64,000 nt of DNA, from the NCBI GenBank assembly GCA_029931535.1, contig JAQPZY010001581.1:4014501-4078500 (forward strand), in the 5' to 3' direction. The stretch comes from Margaritifera margaritifera. Lineage: Eukaryota; Mollusca; Bivalvia; Unionida; Margaritiferidae. The position numbers and the translations under genes are program-made. Shown one piece after another: positions 36,556 through 48,619 of this stretch. The notes under the pieces were generated by a model. The model was not told where the DNA came from. It saw only the letters and a program-made list of their open reading frames with translations, and did no database searches. Positions within the stretch are counted from its first letter, which is position 1. Each line of letters starts with the position of its first letter.

Positions 36556-36758
36556 TGTTGATTTGGTTTGGTGTTTTATGTCACAGCAACTCAAGTAGGT
36601 TATTCAGTGCAGAGGCATTTGAAGTCAATTAAGTGCCTTGCCCAAGGACACACCACAGTAGCTGACCCTGGCTGGTCCAATGGTAGGATTCAAACAGGCA
36701 CCCTTTCGTTCATGAGTCTGGCAAGTGAACCACTGAACCACCATAGCTCCCAAGTTAT
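36556..36758 (-). mobile_element. tRNA-derived SINE, minus strand
   Basis: Minus strand: gggagctatggtggttcagt (A-box side), gactcatgaacgaaagggtg and the B-box phrase gtttgaatcctacc, then the shared body (gggtcagctactgtggtgtg, ccttgggcaaggcactt). Confidence 0.8.
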
Positions 36759-37052
36759 TGTTGAAGCTAGTATCATGACATTTATGGCTTACCTTTCAGA
36801 GGGGAATGACATTATCTTATCAAACTGCTGAGATCAGCAATTTGAAGCTTATCACTTTCATTTCCCACCAGTTTGTGAGTAAACCACCGGGAGTAAACTG
36901 TTTGAAAAGCGATTTTTTTTTTACTCTACATTTCTGCTCAATGTTTGCTATTTTTATCCTCAAAGATTGACCAGATAGCTGTACCTAGAAAAATGTTCAA
37001 AAGTATGGAACTTTTCAACATACAGCTCTACTCCAGATCAAGGAAACTAATA

Positions 37053-37274
37053 TACCATATATACTTGCGTATAACTCGATACCAACTGCAAACTGCATAG
37101 ACCCAGATCTGCAGTTGCATAATGTGCCGGTCGATCTGGGTCTATGCAGTTTATAAGGACTAATCAGTAGAACAAACAACACATACCCTGATCTGATGGC
37201 ACATTATGCGATGGCAGATCAGGGTCTATGTTGTTCGCATTTTGGACTTGGCTTATATGCGCGTATATACAGTA
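37053..37274 (+). mobile_element. Double-hairpin MITE, long form (copy 7)
   Basis: Starts taccatatatacttgcgta and ends cgtatatacagta; both hairpins present. Confidence 0.9.
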
Positions 37275-38469
37275 CATTACATGTCAAACAGAGTCTGACT
37301 TTTTTATCTATCAGTCAGATTTATCCCTCATTTTTCAAGGGTATGGTTTGCCTTGATTTAATGAAACTTGACCCTAGTTCACACTCTCCAGTTTTAATTT
37401 GAAAAGATGTATATTCTCCTGCAGCCAAAGCATACTTCAAACTCAGCACAAAGCCATGCACATGTAATTTCTGATTCTGCAAATAAAATTCCTAAATTTT
37501 ATAAATGATGGGACATAGTGATACCTAATATAGGCCAGAATGTTGGTAACCGCTAATGATTCTAAATACTTAAATATGTTTGGCAAAATTAAACATTTGG
37601 AGATTAATTCACACTTAAGTATGATGAAACACTTTCATAAGGAACTAGAGTAGCTTTTTGCATAAACTGTGATGAAACCATTACAGAACTGACAAGCCAA
37701 TTCTATGCCAGTAAAAGGACCATAATCAATGCAACAAAAATGGCAGATGAGAATATTTAATCAGGTCAATTACATTTGATCATAGTGTGTGTGTAAAGTC
37801 TCAGCTTTAGATGAAATAGCATATTTACATAATCCAGAAAAAACTGATGGAATAGAATATTTACATAATCCAGCAAAAACTTATTTATAATATGTAAATT
37901 CTATAATATATAATACCTCAAACACCTAATATCTGGAATCCCTGGAAAAATTAAATCTGGAAATTTCAAGAAAAATCTGGAATTTTTACTGGTCCATTGG
38001 TCATCTCATATTACTTATGGATAATTTAATTCCTAATGTTTTCAGCTAGTAATACTGAAGGTCTATTATGGTGGTTTTTGTTAAAACTTAGTTTTGAAAA
38101 TTTCATACCTGAAAACCTCATATTAGCTGTCATTATAAATTTCTATTGCATCATTTAAAAATAACTGCATTTTTTAAATGACCCTCACAAAAGTTCAAGC
38201 AGATATTACCTGCACCGATATGTAAGCGGAAGTGATGCATCACTTGAACAAAGAACTCACTAACACAGAAATTATAGTATAGTGAATTTGCAATGTGTTT
38301 TATGAAATGAATGGTAATCCTGTGGAAATTTAAGAAACCGAAATGACTAATGATATACCTACAGTCAATATGGTCATCGACAGATTGAGAGAAAAAAAAC
38401 CCCCCAAATACATGTAATGGCAATTGTTGGAAATAATTATGAAAATACTGTGCATTCAAACACAAACTA

Positions 38470-39545
38470 TCAATCTTAATGTTTTTTCTAGATTTTTCGG
38501 TGTCTGTCAGATCTCCACATAGTATTGTGGAGATCTGATTTTAATCAGATTGGGTAGATAGCCATCATGCAAAGGGGGTGGTAGGGAAAGACCCTGGGGC
38601 ATGACCCAAAAGTCCCATGCAGTCTTATATGTTGACACTTGGGTCATTGATTGCACCAGTTAATTCTCTGACATGTGGGACAAACAACTTTGGACTTATT
38701 TGAAATTTATGCTAAATCACCCATACCCCCTAAACCACCCCAGGAGTGAGATCAAAATTCCAAAAGTGTTGGCACACTCTACACACATGGGACCATCATC
38801 TACCCAAATATCAAATATCCAGCTCCAATGGTGTTGAAAGAGTTCAAGGACATTACACACATACATGCATATGTATGGTGGGATAAAATGTACAATAACA
38901 TCCCCAACCTTCTTTGAAACTTAAAATTTCACTACCATTTTCCTTGTACCATCCTTGCTGAGCCAGTGGTCACAATTGGAGCAGTCATCCTCTGAAACTA
39001 TCTCCAGAACTTCATATTTTACCTATTTTTCTGTACTCTGATAAAAATTATTTTCAATGATAAAGATTTACTTGCAACACAAGATCTTGATGATATAAAA
39101 CTATTTACCAAGTTTCATCAAACTTTGATGTAAAATATAGTTTCAAGATCTAACAAGCTCAGCCGATCAGATGCAAGATTATCTCATTAATATGCGCATA
39201 ACTTTCTTATTATAGAACCTGTGTAAGACAATGGTGACATATGGTTATTTACCAAGTTGGCACAAAATCCAATTGAAATTTGGTCTCCAGATTGGTAATA
39301 AGTTCAGCCAATCAGATACAAGATTACCTCATAAAAATCTGATCAGAAATAGAGTTGCTAAAGTGTTGACAAGCTCAGCCAATCACATGCAAGATGACAT
39401 CATTAATATGTGTGGATCCAGATCTTGATCATATAAGCCTATTTATCAAGTCTGATCAAAATCCTATGAAAAATACAGTGTCTACAGTGGTAAAAATCTC
39501 AGCCAATCAGATGCAAGACCACCTCATAAATATGCACTGGATTTT
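38470..39545 (+). repeat. Tandem-core element G, related to F
   Basis: Near its left side is a perfect 11-bp-stem hairpin, cagatctccac...gtggagatctg (38508-38537). Units at 39075-39540 share tcttgatgatataaaactat, aagctcagccgatcagatgc and attatctcattaatatgcg with element F. Confidence 0.65.
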
Positions 39546-39549
39546 TTAA

Positions 39550-41800
39550 AATTTATGTAGGCACTACAATCAATAATCTTTCAAAATCTTTTGCTTTAAG
39601 GAAATAAGAATAAGCAGAGACAAATATTGTTGTATTCTCCAGTTAGCCCTTTCATGCGCAATATAATATAAGCAGGTTACTGGTCATTTATATCATAGCC
39701 TGGATGGTAGAATAACACTGACTTAGTGTTGAGCTGGGAGGTATTTTTTTTTTTTTTTTTTTATCAAAACCAATTAAGTCTGTCAATTCTCTATTAATGC
39801 ATGCAACTGGTGCCATAACTTTCTAATTTGTTACTATGGTAGCAAATATACGAAACTAAATGAAGCTTTTTAATATTTTGATTTTTCTACACTGCCCTTC
39901 ACATCATCCATATCATTTGCCAACCGTGAAAGGACTGTTTGCAGCAATACAATACTGTTTTCTAAATACCAGTTTCATGCTTCATTCAAGTACTGATGAT
40001 TCACAAAAGAAGGTAAAAACTCTTGTGATTTAGTTAGGTGATTGCCTCTGCTTTACAAAGCAAGGTTTATATTATATTGTCAAAACTTACAGGGTCACAA
40101 TATTGGTTTTTTAAACTTGTGTGGATTTTTATACACAAATATTAGTAGTTTAGAAGTCATGCCTCAGCAGAAAAGCTGTGGTGGGCCCTTTTCAGACTCA
40201 CTGCATTAAAAAAAATCAAAGTACTAGTGAAACTTTCTGCATATAAATTCACATGTGCATAAGCTGATTTTACACGAGATAAGTTCATTCGCAGAAATAC
40301 ATGACACAGTTTTTAACAGGTGGGGAAATATCCCAACAGTGGACATGACCATTTTTCTGCAGAAAAATCACTCTGAGAAAAATTCAAATAGATTACAGAT
40401 CTGGATGGCCCTCTCATCGATCTAACAGGTATGCCAATGCTTCAAAATGTGTACATCTATGTAATACTGTAGTATCACTAATTTTCATGGGATCCCAATT
40501 TTCATACGAAAAATTAGCCACATACACTATGATGAAGCCCCTCCCCCCCCCCCTCATTTTCTTACTGTGTTTCATTCCTAGAGATCAACAAAGCTATTAG
40601 ATAAATCAATGTGATTTCTGTAATCTGGTAATAAAATATTAGCTTTACAAGTGTTTGTTTTATTTTAGCCCTTTGAAAAAAAGAATTTTAATGCATTTTA
40701 TATTGTTTCAATGCATATGTATCTATACAGTATAAGGTTGCTGTAATGTCCACTCACTGCCTTAAATCGATATGATGTGAAATAAGTAAGGATAAAGAAG
40801 GAAGAGAAAAAGCATAGGGTAGTCAAACACCAGTATTACTGTAAATGAAACAAAGAACAATAAATTATACTAGTATATGTAAATTAGATTTAATACTTAT
40901 TCAGATCAATTCTTCATTCAAGTGAAACTGTTAATGAAAGATTTAAATCCTCATGAAACTATGTCTCATTTTATCCATGCATGTTTAATCCCAATGAACA
41001 ACATAACATGACTGTAAAATACTAGAACAATTGCTTTAAGGACAATTACTTAATGAAATACTATGTATATACATTAATTACACCATAGTAATGAAGTTTG
41101 AACTTCAATGATTTTTGGACAAAACCACAAGTCCACCATTCTCAAAGCCATGGATAATTAGGTCCAATTTTTCACACATTTTGGTGTGAGCCACAATTAT
41201 CCATTTAGCATGAATCAGCTTAATTGATGAGGGTTTGAGGTCCACTAATACAGTACACTCAGATCTTCACCAGTGACATCCTTTTTTCCCTGATGGAATC
41301 CATGACCTATTTAGCATACCAGTTGTAGAAATGTGCTTTTAATTCTTCTTTGCAGTCATTATTTATTGTAAAGTTTAGTGGTCAAGTTGGTTGGTACATG
41401 ATGCAGGCTCAAACAATGGAGTGATTCCATTGTTTTTCAATTTAGTTAGCATCTTTGCACTTTGATGGGCTCTGAACACATGACACAGCTTGCTAATTGC
41501 ATTGAGCAAGGGGCAACTGGTCACTTGTTAGGTTCACATGTGGAATGATGACATCCAAACAATGGGGATCTAATGAAGGGAGTCCCTGCACTTTTTTTTC
41601 TCAAACACCAATCACTCTTATCAACATACCTATATCTGTCATCCTTCCCTCCCCATCACCCTCTTGCTCACTGACCTTCAGGGGATGAATCAACGTTCTA
41701 TAACCATTGTATAGATTTAAAACCCTTCCCTAATAAAATTTCACAGTTTGAAATCTCAGTTCTAATCACTACAGATGGTGTCAAATACATTGATCACAAA
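39550..41800. other. No gene recognised
   Basis: Contains a T-run (39745-39762), a C-run (40542-40554) and an attttcatgggatcccaatt / ttttcatacgaaaaattag phrase at 40482-40512 that looks like an interspersed repeat fragment; otherwise plain. Confidence 0.4.
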
Positions 41801-41806
41801 CATACC

Positions 41807-41943
41807 TACCATATATACTCGTGTATAAGCCAATACCAATTGCAAACTGCATTGACCCAGATCTGCCATCGCATAACACACCAGCAGATCAGGGTCTATG
41901 TTGTTTGCATTTGGACCCGGATTATACGCGAATATATAAAGTA
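41807..41943 (+). mobile_element. Double-hairpin MITE, short form (copy 8)
   Basis: 137 bp. Starts taccatatatactcgtgta and ends cgcgaatatataaagta. It has the left half of hairpin 1 (aaactgcattgacccagatc) joined to the right half of hairpin 2 (gcagatcagggtctatgttg), forming one mismatched stem. Confidence 0.88.
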
Positions 41944-43381
41944 CATGTGCATGCACAGATGCACATAACTGTACACATGCATAGGAATCCCATGGATCAA
42001 ACTTACTCTTCATTTTGACACCATGCAATTAAATAAAATTGAAGTGGAGATCATAAAAATCTGATCTTGAGTTTGAGATTGAGTTTCAACTATCAGCCAA
42101 TCAGAAACAACCTTTCAAAAAAAATGTCATTTGTAAATGGTCAAAACAAAAACTCAATCTCAAGTTCAACAGCTGTATGATTTCCAGACCCACTACATGT
42201 ATTTAAATATTGATAAAATATATATCAGGGCTTGAAATTTGGATTTTTGTTGTCACTAACCACAGAATCACCATAATAAAATTTGTACTAATCCTGTCTA
42301 AATTTCACTCATCCTGCTAAAATCAAACAGAAACCAGTTCAGTTTATAATTAAACATTTATTATTCATTAACATCAACTCATAACAAAACCAACTGTATT
42401 TCCCAAACAGATTCATTGAAAGCTGAAAGTGTATATTAATTTTCTGTAAGGCCTAGTTTCTGACTTTCTGTTTCTTGGTCCAGCAGCATGCTACAGCTTG
42501 ATGGCATCTCTTGAGTTAAAATCCTTGATGTCTGGTGTGGTAAGGAGCACCATCATTTGTGTGATTCCAGGTACAATTTATAAACATTTTTACACCCATC
42601 AATGAATTAAGTACCCTGCACACTTCTAAATTTCTCCAAACATGGAGAAAGCACAAATCATCACAGCCTTTCCTGTCATACTTCAGCTATTGGTTTGCAT
42701 TTTCCCAGCATTTCTAGTACTTTATTAATCTCTTCTCTTGATCATATTTTTGACTGTGCTCTCCTGTCATCATCTCATTTCTGATGTTTTGGTGGTAGCT
42801 GCACACCTTGCAAAAACTTCCACACCTTTCCAATTGTCACTGTACAAATGCATTTAATGTTTATCAACAACAATATTAAAACATGTTATTTAGTACAATT
42901 CTGGACTATTCGTTGAGTCTGCCAATGTGACCTTTTCTGATTAGCCATTACTAGCCTGATACTCTAGATCTTTTGTTATCATCAGTATTGAAATCAGTGT
43001 GTGGGGCCAGTACACCAAGCTAGTTCCATGTGAGCAAAGACTGTTTTGGCAATAATCACCCTAATTTACTTGATGCATATAATAACACCTGTCCATTTCC
43101 ACCAAAAGCATTTAATGTACCTTGTCAAGTGCAGGATACTGGTAGGTACTCAAGTAACATATTAAACAGATCAATTAACCATGGAAGGGAATGGCGTCTC
43201 AAATTTAATTTGATACACTGGGCACAAGACCACTTTTTAACTGTTAATATAGTGACTAGCCAAAATTTTCTCTGCACCAATGGATTAGTGATGGCCCAGG
43301 CTTTAGTGATCCATTGGCAAAATCACTGACCTCTGATTAATATTAATTTCGAGTCCTTCATAAGAAGTAGTGTATTTACAT

Positions 43382-43570
43382 GTGTATAATGCACACCCAT
43401 ATGCAAGCAGTGTAGACCGAGATCTTCTGTCATATAGGAACCACTGTGGCTCAATGGTTATCATGCCGGAGTCACAATCAAAAAGGCATCAACCCTGGTT
43501 GGCTACCATAGACTGTACCTGGGCAATGCACTTTTACTCGAATTGGACTGGCTTGACATAACCTTCATGT
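43382..43570 (+). mobile_element. Decayed MITE remnant followed by a degenerate tRNA-like SINE
   Basis: 43382-43432 resembles half of the double-hairpin MITE (gtgtagaccgagatcttctg). 43436-43560 has accactgtggctcaatggtt (A-box-like), gagtcacaatcaaaaaggca and a body with acctgggcaatgcacttt. Confidence 0.45.
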
Positions 43571-43799
43571 GTTGCTATGTCATAAAACACATCATTATAC
43601 ACTCAATTTTTTCTCCATTAACTTGACAGTGTTGGAATCATGCAGTATTTATCCATACTTCACTGTTTCATACTGAACGCCATGTGTCTAAAATTATAGT
43701 ATTGAGTGTTATGAACTACTTTTTATTGTAAACAAACATAGGACATGTTTTGTAAACAAACATAGGACATGTTTATCTAATAACAACAATCAATGTACT

Positions 43800-44020
43800 T
43801 ACTGTCTATACTCGCGTATAAGTCAAGTCCAAATGCAAACAACATAGACCCTGATCTGCCATCACATAATGCACCGGCAGATCAGGATCTATGTTGTTTG
43901 TTCTACTCATTAGTCCTTACAAACTGCATAGATCCAGATCTGCCGGCGCATTATGCGATGGGAGATCTGGGTCTATGCAGTTTGCAGTTGGCATCGGCTT
44001 AGACGCGAGTATATACGGTA
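43800..44020 (-). mobile_element. Double-hairpin MITE, long form (copy 9)
   Basis: Starts tactgtctatactcgcgta and ends gagtatatacggta, in the reverse orientation like copy 1. Both hairpins are intact. Confidence 0.92.
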
Positions 44021-44663
44021 CCTTTCTGCTTCCTGAACTTCCGCCGAATGCGCTTTCTTACTTATTTTTACTAATCAGAATGACATAGGTTACTTAAACA
44101 GATCCTCACATGAAATTGTACTGCAATCTAGACTAAATTTCCGACAGAAATGACGTTTTGAACAAGAATTTACTGCACTCAAAATAAAATGAATTTGATC
44201 TTCCCTCAAAAAATTAAAATCATTCAAGATTCCATCTCCCTGAACATTTCTTTAAAAAGAATTTCACATTTTCCCAGCTTATGATTCCAATCTATCCATA
44301 ACAGAACAAAACCAAATGTGCAGCTTGCTGTCAAGGCCACGCCCTCCAGCCACATGTACATCACATGGGATTGACCCAGCTGATAACTCTTATCCATAGT
44401 GAAGCAGAATTTAGTTGGATTGGCAGAACAACAAAATCCTTCCATTCCAGACTGACTTGGAAAGTTATTTCCAGGGTGCAATCATTCATAATATGACTCT
44501 AAATTTCAATTTTATGTAGACCTTTGCTGTTTCTTCCAAACGGGTGACTGCAGCACATTGTAGGCTACCAAGTTCAAAGTCACTGGGCAGTGCCAAGTGT
44601 GTATGAATACTGTTGTGTTGTTGGTTGTTTATTCACTTTGGAATTTAGCATATATTAAACTAC

Positions 44664-44881
44664 TATTCTTTTAGAAGAGTGTTCTTTTTTATTATTCAGT
44701 AAGAGTGTTCATTTTTATTATTCAGTAATAGTGTTCTTTTTTATTATTCAGTAAGAGTGTTAATTTTTAATATTCAGTAAGAGTGTTCATTTTTATTATT
44801 CAGTAAGAGTGCTCTTTTTTATTATTCAGTAAGAGTGTTCTTTTTTATTATTCAGTAAGAGTGTTCATTTTTATTATTCAG
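44664..44881. repeat. 26-bp minisatellite, about 8 copies
   Basis: Unit aagagtgttc followed by ttttttattattcagt; near-identical copies. Confidence 0.97.
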
Positions 44882-45084
44882 TCTTAGGTAACTAAAAATA
44901 TGAGTATATAATAAAAAGGTTAAAACATTTGTATGAGAAAATATGAACTCCTAATGTCATGCAGTATAGCTCAGTAATACTTTTTCCTATTTTTCCATAA
45001 AAATCTAGTAACCTATAAATATCTAAAAAAAACTGTCCCATAATGTACTGACAGATAAGAGCCTAAACTGTTTATCTGAAATTG

Positions 45085-45200
45085 TTAAAGTAGAACAAAC
45101 AGCCAAAGATGACAATTTGTCAGTGCATTTTGCCACGGCAGATCTGGGTCCATGCTGTTTGCAGCTGAATGCAATTTACACATGAGCAAACACTGGTATT
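45085..45200. mobile_element. Decayed double-hairpin MITE fragment
   Basis: Retains gtagaacaaacagcc, gtgcattttgccacggcaga, tctgggtccatgctgtttgc and acacatgagcaaacactg. It lies within 15 bp of the FHA exon edge at 45215. Confidence 0.65.
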
Positions 45201-45214
45201 GGTTTCCTACCTAC

Positions 45215-45334
45215 CTGAACCTCTATGTCACATTCTTCCCGGCCCAGGAAGATCATGGTTTTGGGGAGAGTATATCGGGAGCCATGTCGATCAACAAGAC
45301 ACCACTCCCCCTCAGTCTCCTCGGAGGAGGGCTC
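45215..45334 (-). CDS. CEP170: CEP170-like FHA-domain protein, exon encoding the start of the FHA domain
   Basis: This 120-bp open exon on the minus strand has an acceptor (tttcag) at its upper edge and a strong donor (gtaggtag) at its lower edge, and encodes 40 codons in phase 0. The peptide runs from EPSSEETEGEW through CLVDRHGSRYTLP to IFLGREECDIEVQ. The pattern W-x-LV-x5-R-x-x-LP followed by IFLGREEC is the beginning of the FHA domain of centrosomal protein CEP170, a microtubule- and centriole-associated protein (family knowledge). GR is the conserved phosphothreonine-loop start of FHA domains. The next exon in the same gene is 26 kb away at 18951-19040 and joins without a phase change. 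The initiator methionine exon lies further to the right and was not found. Another FHA protein is possible, but the match of three consecutive exons favours CEP170. Confidence 0.68.
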
Positions 45335-45714
45335 CTGAAAAAAATTAAAGTAAATATTTATTCAACTTACAATCTAGATAAATCTAAGAAATGAATTAAT
45401 ATTAGGTGCTATACATTCCTTTCCCTCTCCCTGCCAGTAAAAGGCAGTTTTCATTGTCATCTATATGGATGAGTTTCCATTCATGACGAGCAGTGTATAA
45501 GTACTGGAAGCAAGTCATCATGATTAACTTATCGATAAATAACAGCTCCAAAACATATTAGAGAGAAAACTCACTTAAGGTAGAAGAAAATAAATTTACT
45601 TAAGTTAGACGACAACTCAAGTTATTTACATCCTGAAATTGTTCACACTGAAAAAATTGAAGATTAAATTGCAGTCAGGTATTACATGCAAATGCAAGTA
45701 CATTAAAATGAAAC

Positions 45715-45742
45715 GGGGGGGGGGGGGGGGGGGGGGGGGGGG
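45715..45742. repeat. 28-bp poly-G run
   Basis: Twenty-eight consecutive G residues followed by cggggcgg. Confidence 0.95.
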
Positions 45743-45759
45743 CGGGGCGGCACCAAACT

Positions 45760-47500
45760 TGCTTTGACACTATGGCCATCATTGCAATATGATCCTCTCT
45801 TTTGAATTTTACATAGGATTCAATGGGATTTTGCCATGGACAAGGTGTTTTTACAATATTTTATCTATTTCTTACACTGTATGAAAAACATCTACAGCTA
45901 CAATGCTTACGTGGACTTTTTAAAATAAAAAAAACTGGACTTTGTATATTAAGGATTTTACCTTATTTTGGCTTTGCTGTGTGCCTTTTTTGAGATACCT
46001 ACATGTAAACTTATTCGGCACTGTATAGCCAGGATTGTGCTGATGTGCCAGTAAACCCTATACATACATATAGTATGCAGAATGTGAATATAAGTATGCT
46101 GAATGTAAGGAGAATACCAAGATGCAGGTCCAAATATTTTCTTAACTTTGCCATGTATGTCACCTAAAAAGTCACTTTATTTTGAAAATTACCAAGTTTT
46201 GTAACAAAGTTGAAACTTGACTGGTAAGTTATATATAGAGAACAAGGCACAAGAATTATCCAAGAGTAGCCCACTTGTTGGGTAAAATTGGATAATGCAC
46301 TTGCCTGTTCATTGTATGGCTTGTATCATGGGTTGATAAAATTCTCAAGCTCCCTCATTTCCTTCTGTTTGGGTAAACAAAGGTCATAATGTGATCCACT
46401 ATACCTATCAGATGACTGTTAGACATGAAATATGGGCTGTCTAGTCCTGTCACATTGGGTTAGCCTCTCACACTGTCATAATTTGACCTATTTTCCATGA
46501 AGACATATTTATGTCACACAGATTTTGTACTCATCATAAGATGTCAAGATTTGTCAATGAAATAACAAACAACTTTAATGGAGATTTTGTCAGGAAATGT
46601 TAGAACTTTTTATATTGGTCATTTTGTCAGGAAATGTTAGAACTTTTTATATTGGTCATTTTGTCAGGAAATGTTAGAACTTTTTATATTGGTCATTTTG
46701 GATATAGGTGCTTAATAAAGCATAGAACAGTGGAACATAACAATATCATGACAAAGAATGAGGGAACATGCAATCACAAGGAATGACAAAACATGCAGGC
46801 AGTTGTTGCTCTTGAATTCATCATTTTGGATGTAACTGTTTATTTTAATAATTATGTTGGCGATAATATTAAATTTGTTGGATATTATTTGTGCATTGAT
46901 TTTTGGCTATATTTTCTTCTTAATGGTAACGTAAGAAAAGAAGCTTTTTTAATAATTTAGCTGTTCTTCAGCTTATCACAATATACATTTTTTAAAAACA
47001 GATGATTCAATGAAAACAAAAAATGCAGTGTCACATATACAACTTGACAGTGTATTACAATTTTTTTTCTCTCTGCTCTTTTTGAATTCGCAGATTGTAA
47101 TTTTCAACAGAAGCAAAAGGTATTCAAAAAAACAGTTATTGTATGGAAAGATATCAATGCCATTGTATATTCATTAATGAAATGTATTATTTATGGTTTA
47201 TATTCTGGGTGAATTACTGCTTTAGTTTTAATCTCAAGTCTTTATCCTCCCTACCATCTGTGTTCAGTCTCGTTGACCTTGCCGAGGTGAAACTACACTT
47301 GCACTGTGTTGGATAACTGGTGAAGGGGGTGGAGCTTAGCTTTAACTTCCAAAATCTGGAACTTAGAGTATGAATTTTTGGTATCCACTTCCAGCAATTT
47401 CTTCTAAATTAAGTGATTTAAAGGGGTCTCATCAGCAAAGGAAATTATGTGTAAAAACAACTTTTTGTGTCAAAATGACATGTTAGTTCGAAAGTTAGGA
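45760..47500. repeat. Largely plain; 38-bp repeat in three copies at 46580-46700
   Basis: The phrase ttttgtcaggaaatgttaga, then actttttatattggtca, occurs three times in tandem (about 46586-46698). The remainder is unremarkable AT-rich sequence. Confidence 0.85.
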
Positions 47501-47524
47501 TAATGTACCCCAAGACTATTTTAC

Positions 47525-48140
47525 AACAAGTCAAAATTTAACTTGATAAACAACAAGTCATATTTAATTGGGTCAAAACTTAACTTGATAAACAACAAGT
47601 CATATTTAATTGGGTCAAAACTTAACTTGATAAACAACAAGTCATATTTAATTGTCAAAACTTAACTTGATAAACAAGTCATATTTAATTGAGTCAAAAC
47701 TTAACTTGATAAACAAGTCATTTGAGTCAAAACTTACATTGATAAGCATAAAGTCATTTAATTGAGTCAAAACTTAACTTGATAAACATAAAGTCATATT
47801 TAATTGAGTCAAGACTTAACTTGATAAGCATAAAGTCATATTTAATTGAGTCAAAACTTAACTTGATAAACTTGGTCATATTTAATTGAGTCAAAACTTA
47901 ACTTGATAAGCATAAAGTCATATTTAATTGAGTCAAAACTTAACTTGATAAACATAAAGTCATATTTAATTGAGTCAAAACTTATATTGATAAACATAAA
48001 GTCATATTTAATTGAGACAAAACTTAACTTTATAAGCATAAAGTCATATTTAATTGAGCCAAACCTTAACTTGAAAAACATAAAGTCATATTTAATTGAG
48101 TCAAAACTTATATTGATAAACATAAAGTCATATTTGAGAT
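47525..48140. repeat. 42-bp minisatellite, about 14 copies
   Basis: Unit of 42 bp with taattgagtcaaaacttaac, ttgataaacataaagtcata; early units are shortened. Because 42 is a multiple of three and no stops occur in two frames, open frames of about 80-100 codons run on both strands with a 14-residue period. They are not supported as genes. Confidence 0.97.
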
Positions 48141-48424
48141 AAATATTCAACATAAATCATTCTATAATTCTGGTACCCTCTAATTTTTCTTACACCAACA
48201 CTTTGTTTCAATACTTTTGTACTGATAACTTTTTCTCAATAAAACTTTGTAAACTTTATACTTAAAAATGAGCTATAACTTACAAGTGATATATTTACAC
48301 AAATACAAAATTAATTTTAGACCCCCCAAAATAATTTCTACACAGTGAAGAAAATATAAAAAAATACAGTAAATAACAAAAGCTCTAAAACTACAGAATT
48401 ACTAGTTCATGGTAACTATTTCGC

Positions 48425-48608
48425 TTTTGGTTGGTTTTTATCCGCACTTTTGACACATTATAAACCATATCATGTTGAGGAAATGGAACTAAGTACCATT
48501 CTCAAGGATACACTGAGGCAGCTGACCCTGGCTGGCCTGGCTGGGTATCAAACCTGCAACTCTTGGATTATGAGTCCGATACTCTACTAACTGAGCTATC
48601 ATGGCCCC
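48425..48608 (-). mobile_element. tRNA-derived SINE, minus strand
   Basis: Minus strand: ggggccatgatagctcagtt (A box), gactcataatccaagagttg, the B-box ggtttgatacccagcc, the body cagggtcagctgcctcagtg and aatggtacttagttcc, then a gtgtcaaaagtgcggataaa tail and aaccaaccaaaa. Confidence 0.88.
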
Positions 48609-48619
48609 CTAAATCTATT

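Noticed and set aside
38151..38465. 104-codon minus-strand frame rich in F, H and I
   Set aside because: AT-rich composition, no recognisable domain, no splice logic.
44224..44481. 85-codon minus-strand frame with MWLEGVALTASCTFGF, vaguely like the first helix of a FMRFamide-type receptor
   Set aside because: The resemblance stops after about 15 residues, the expected GN motif is missing, and no splice sites support an exon.
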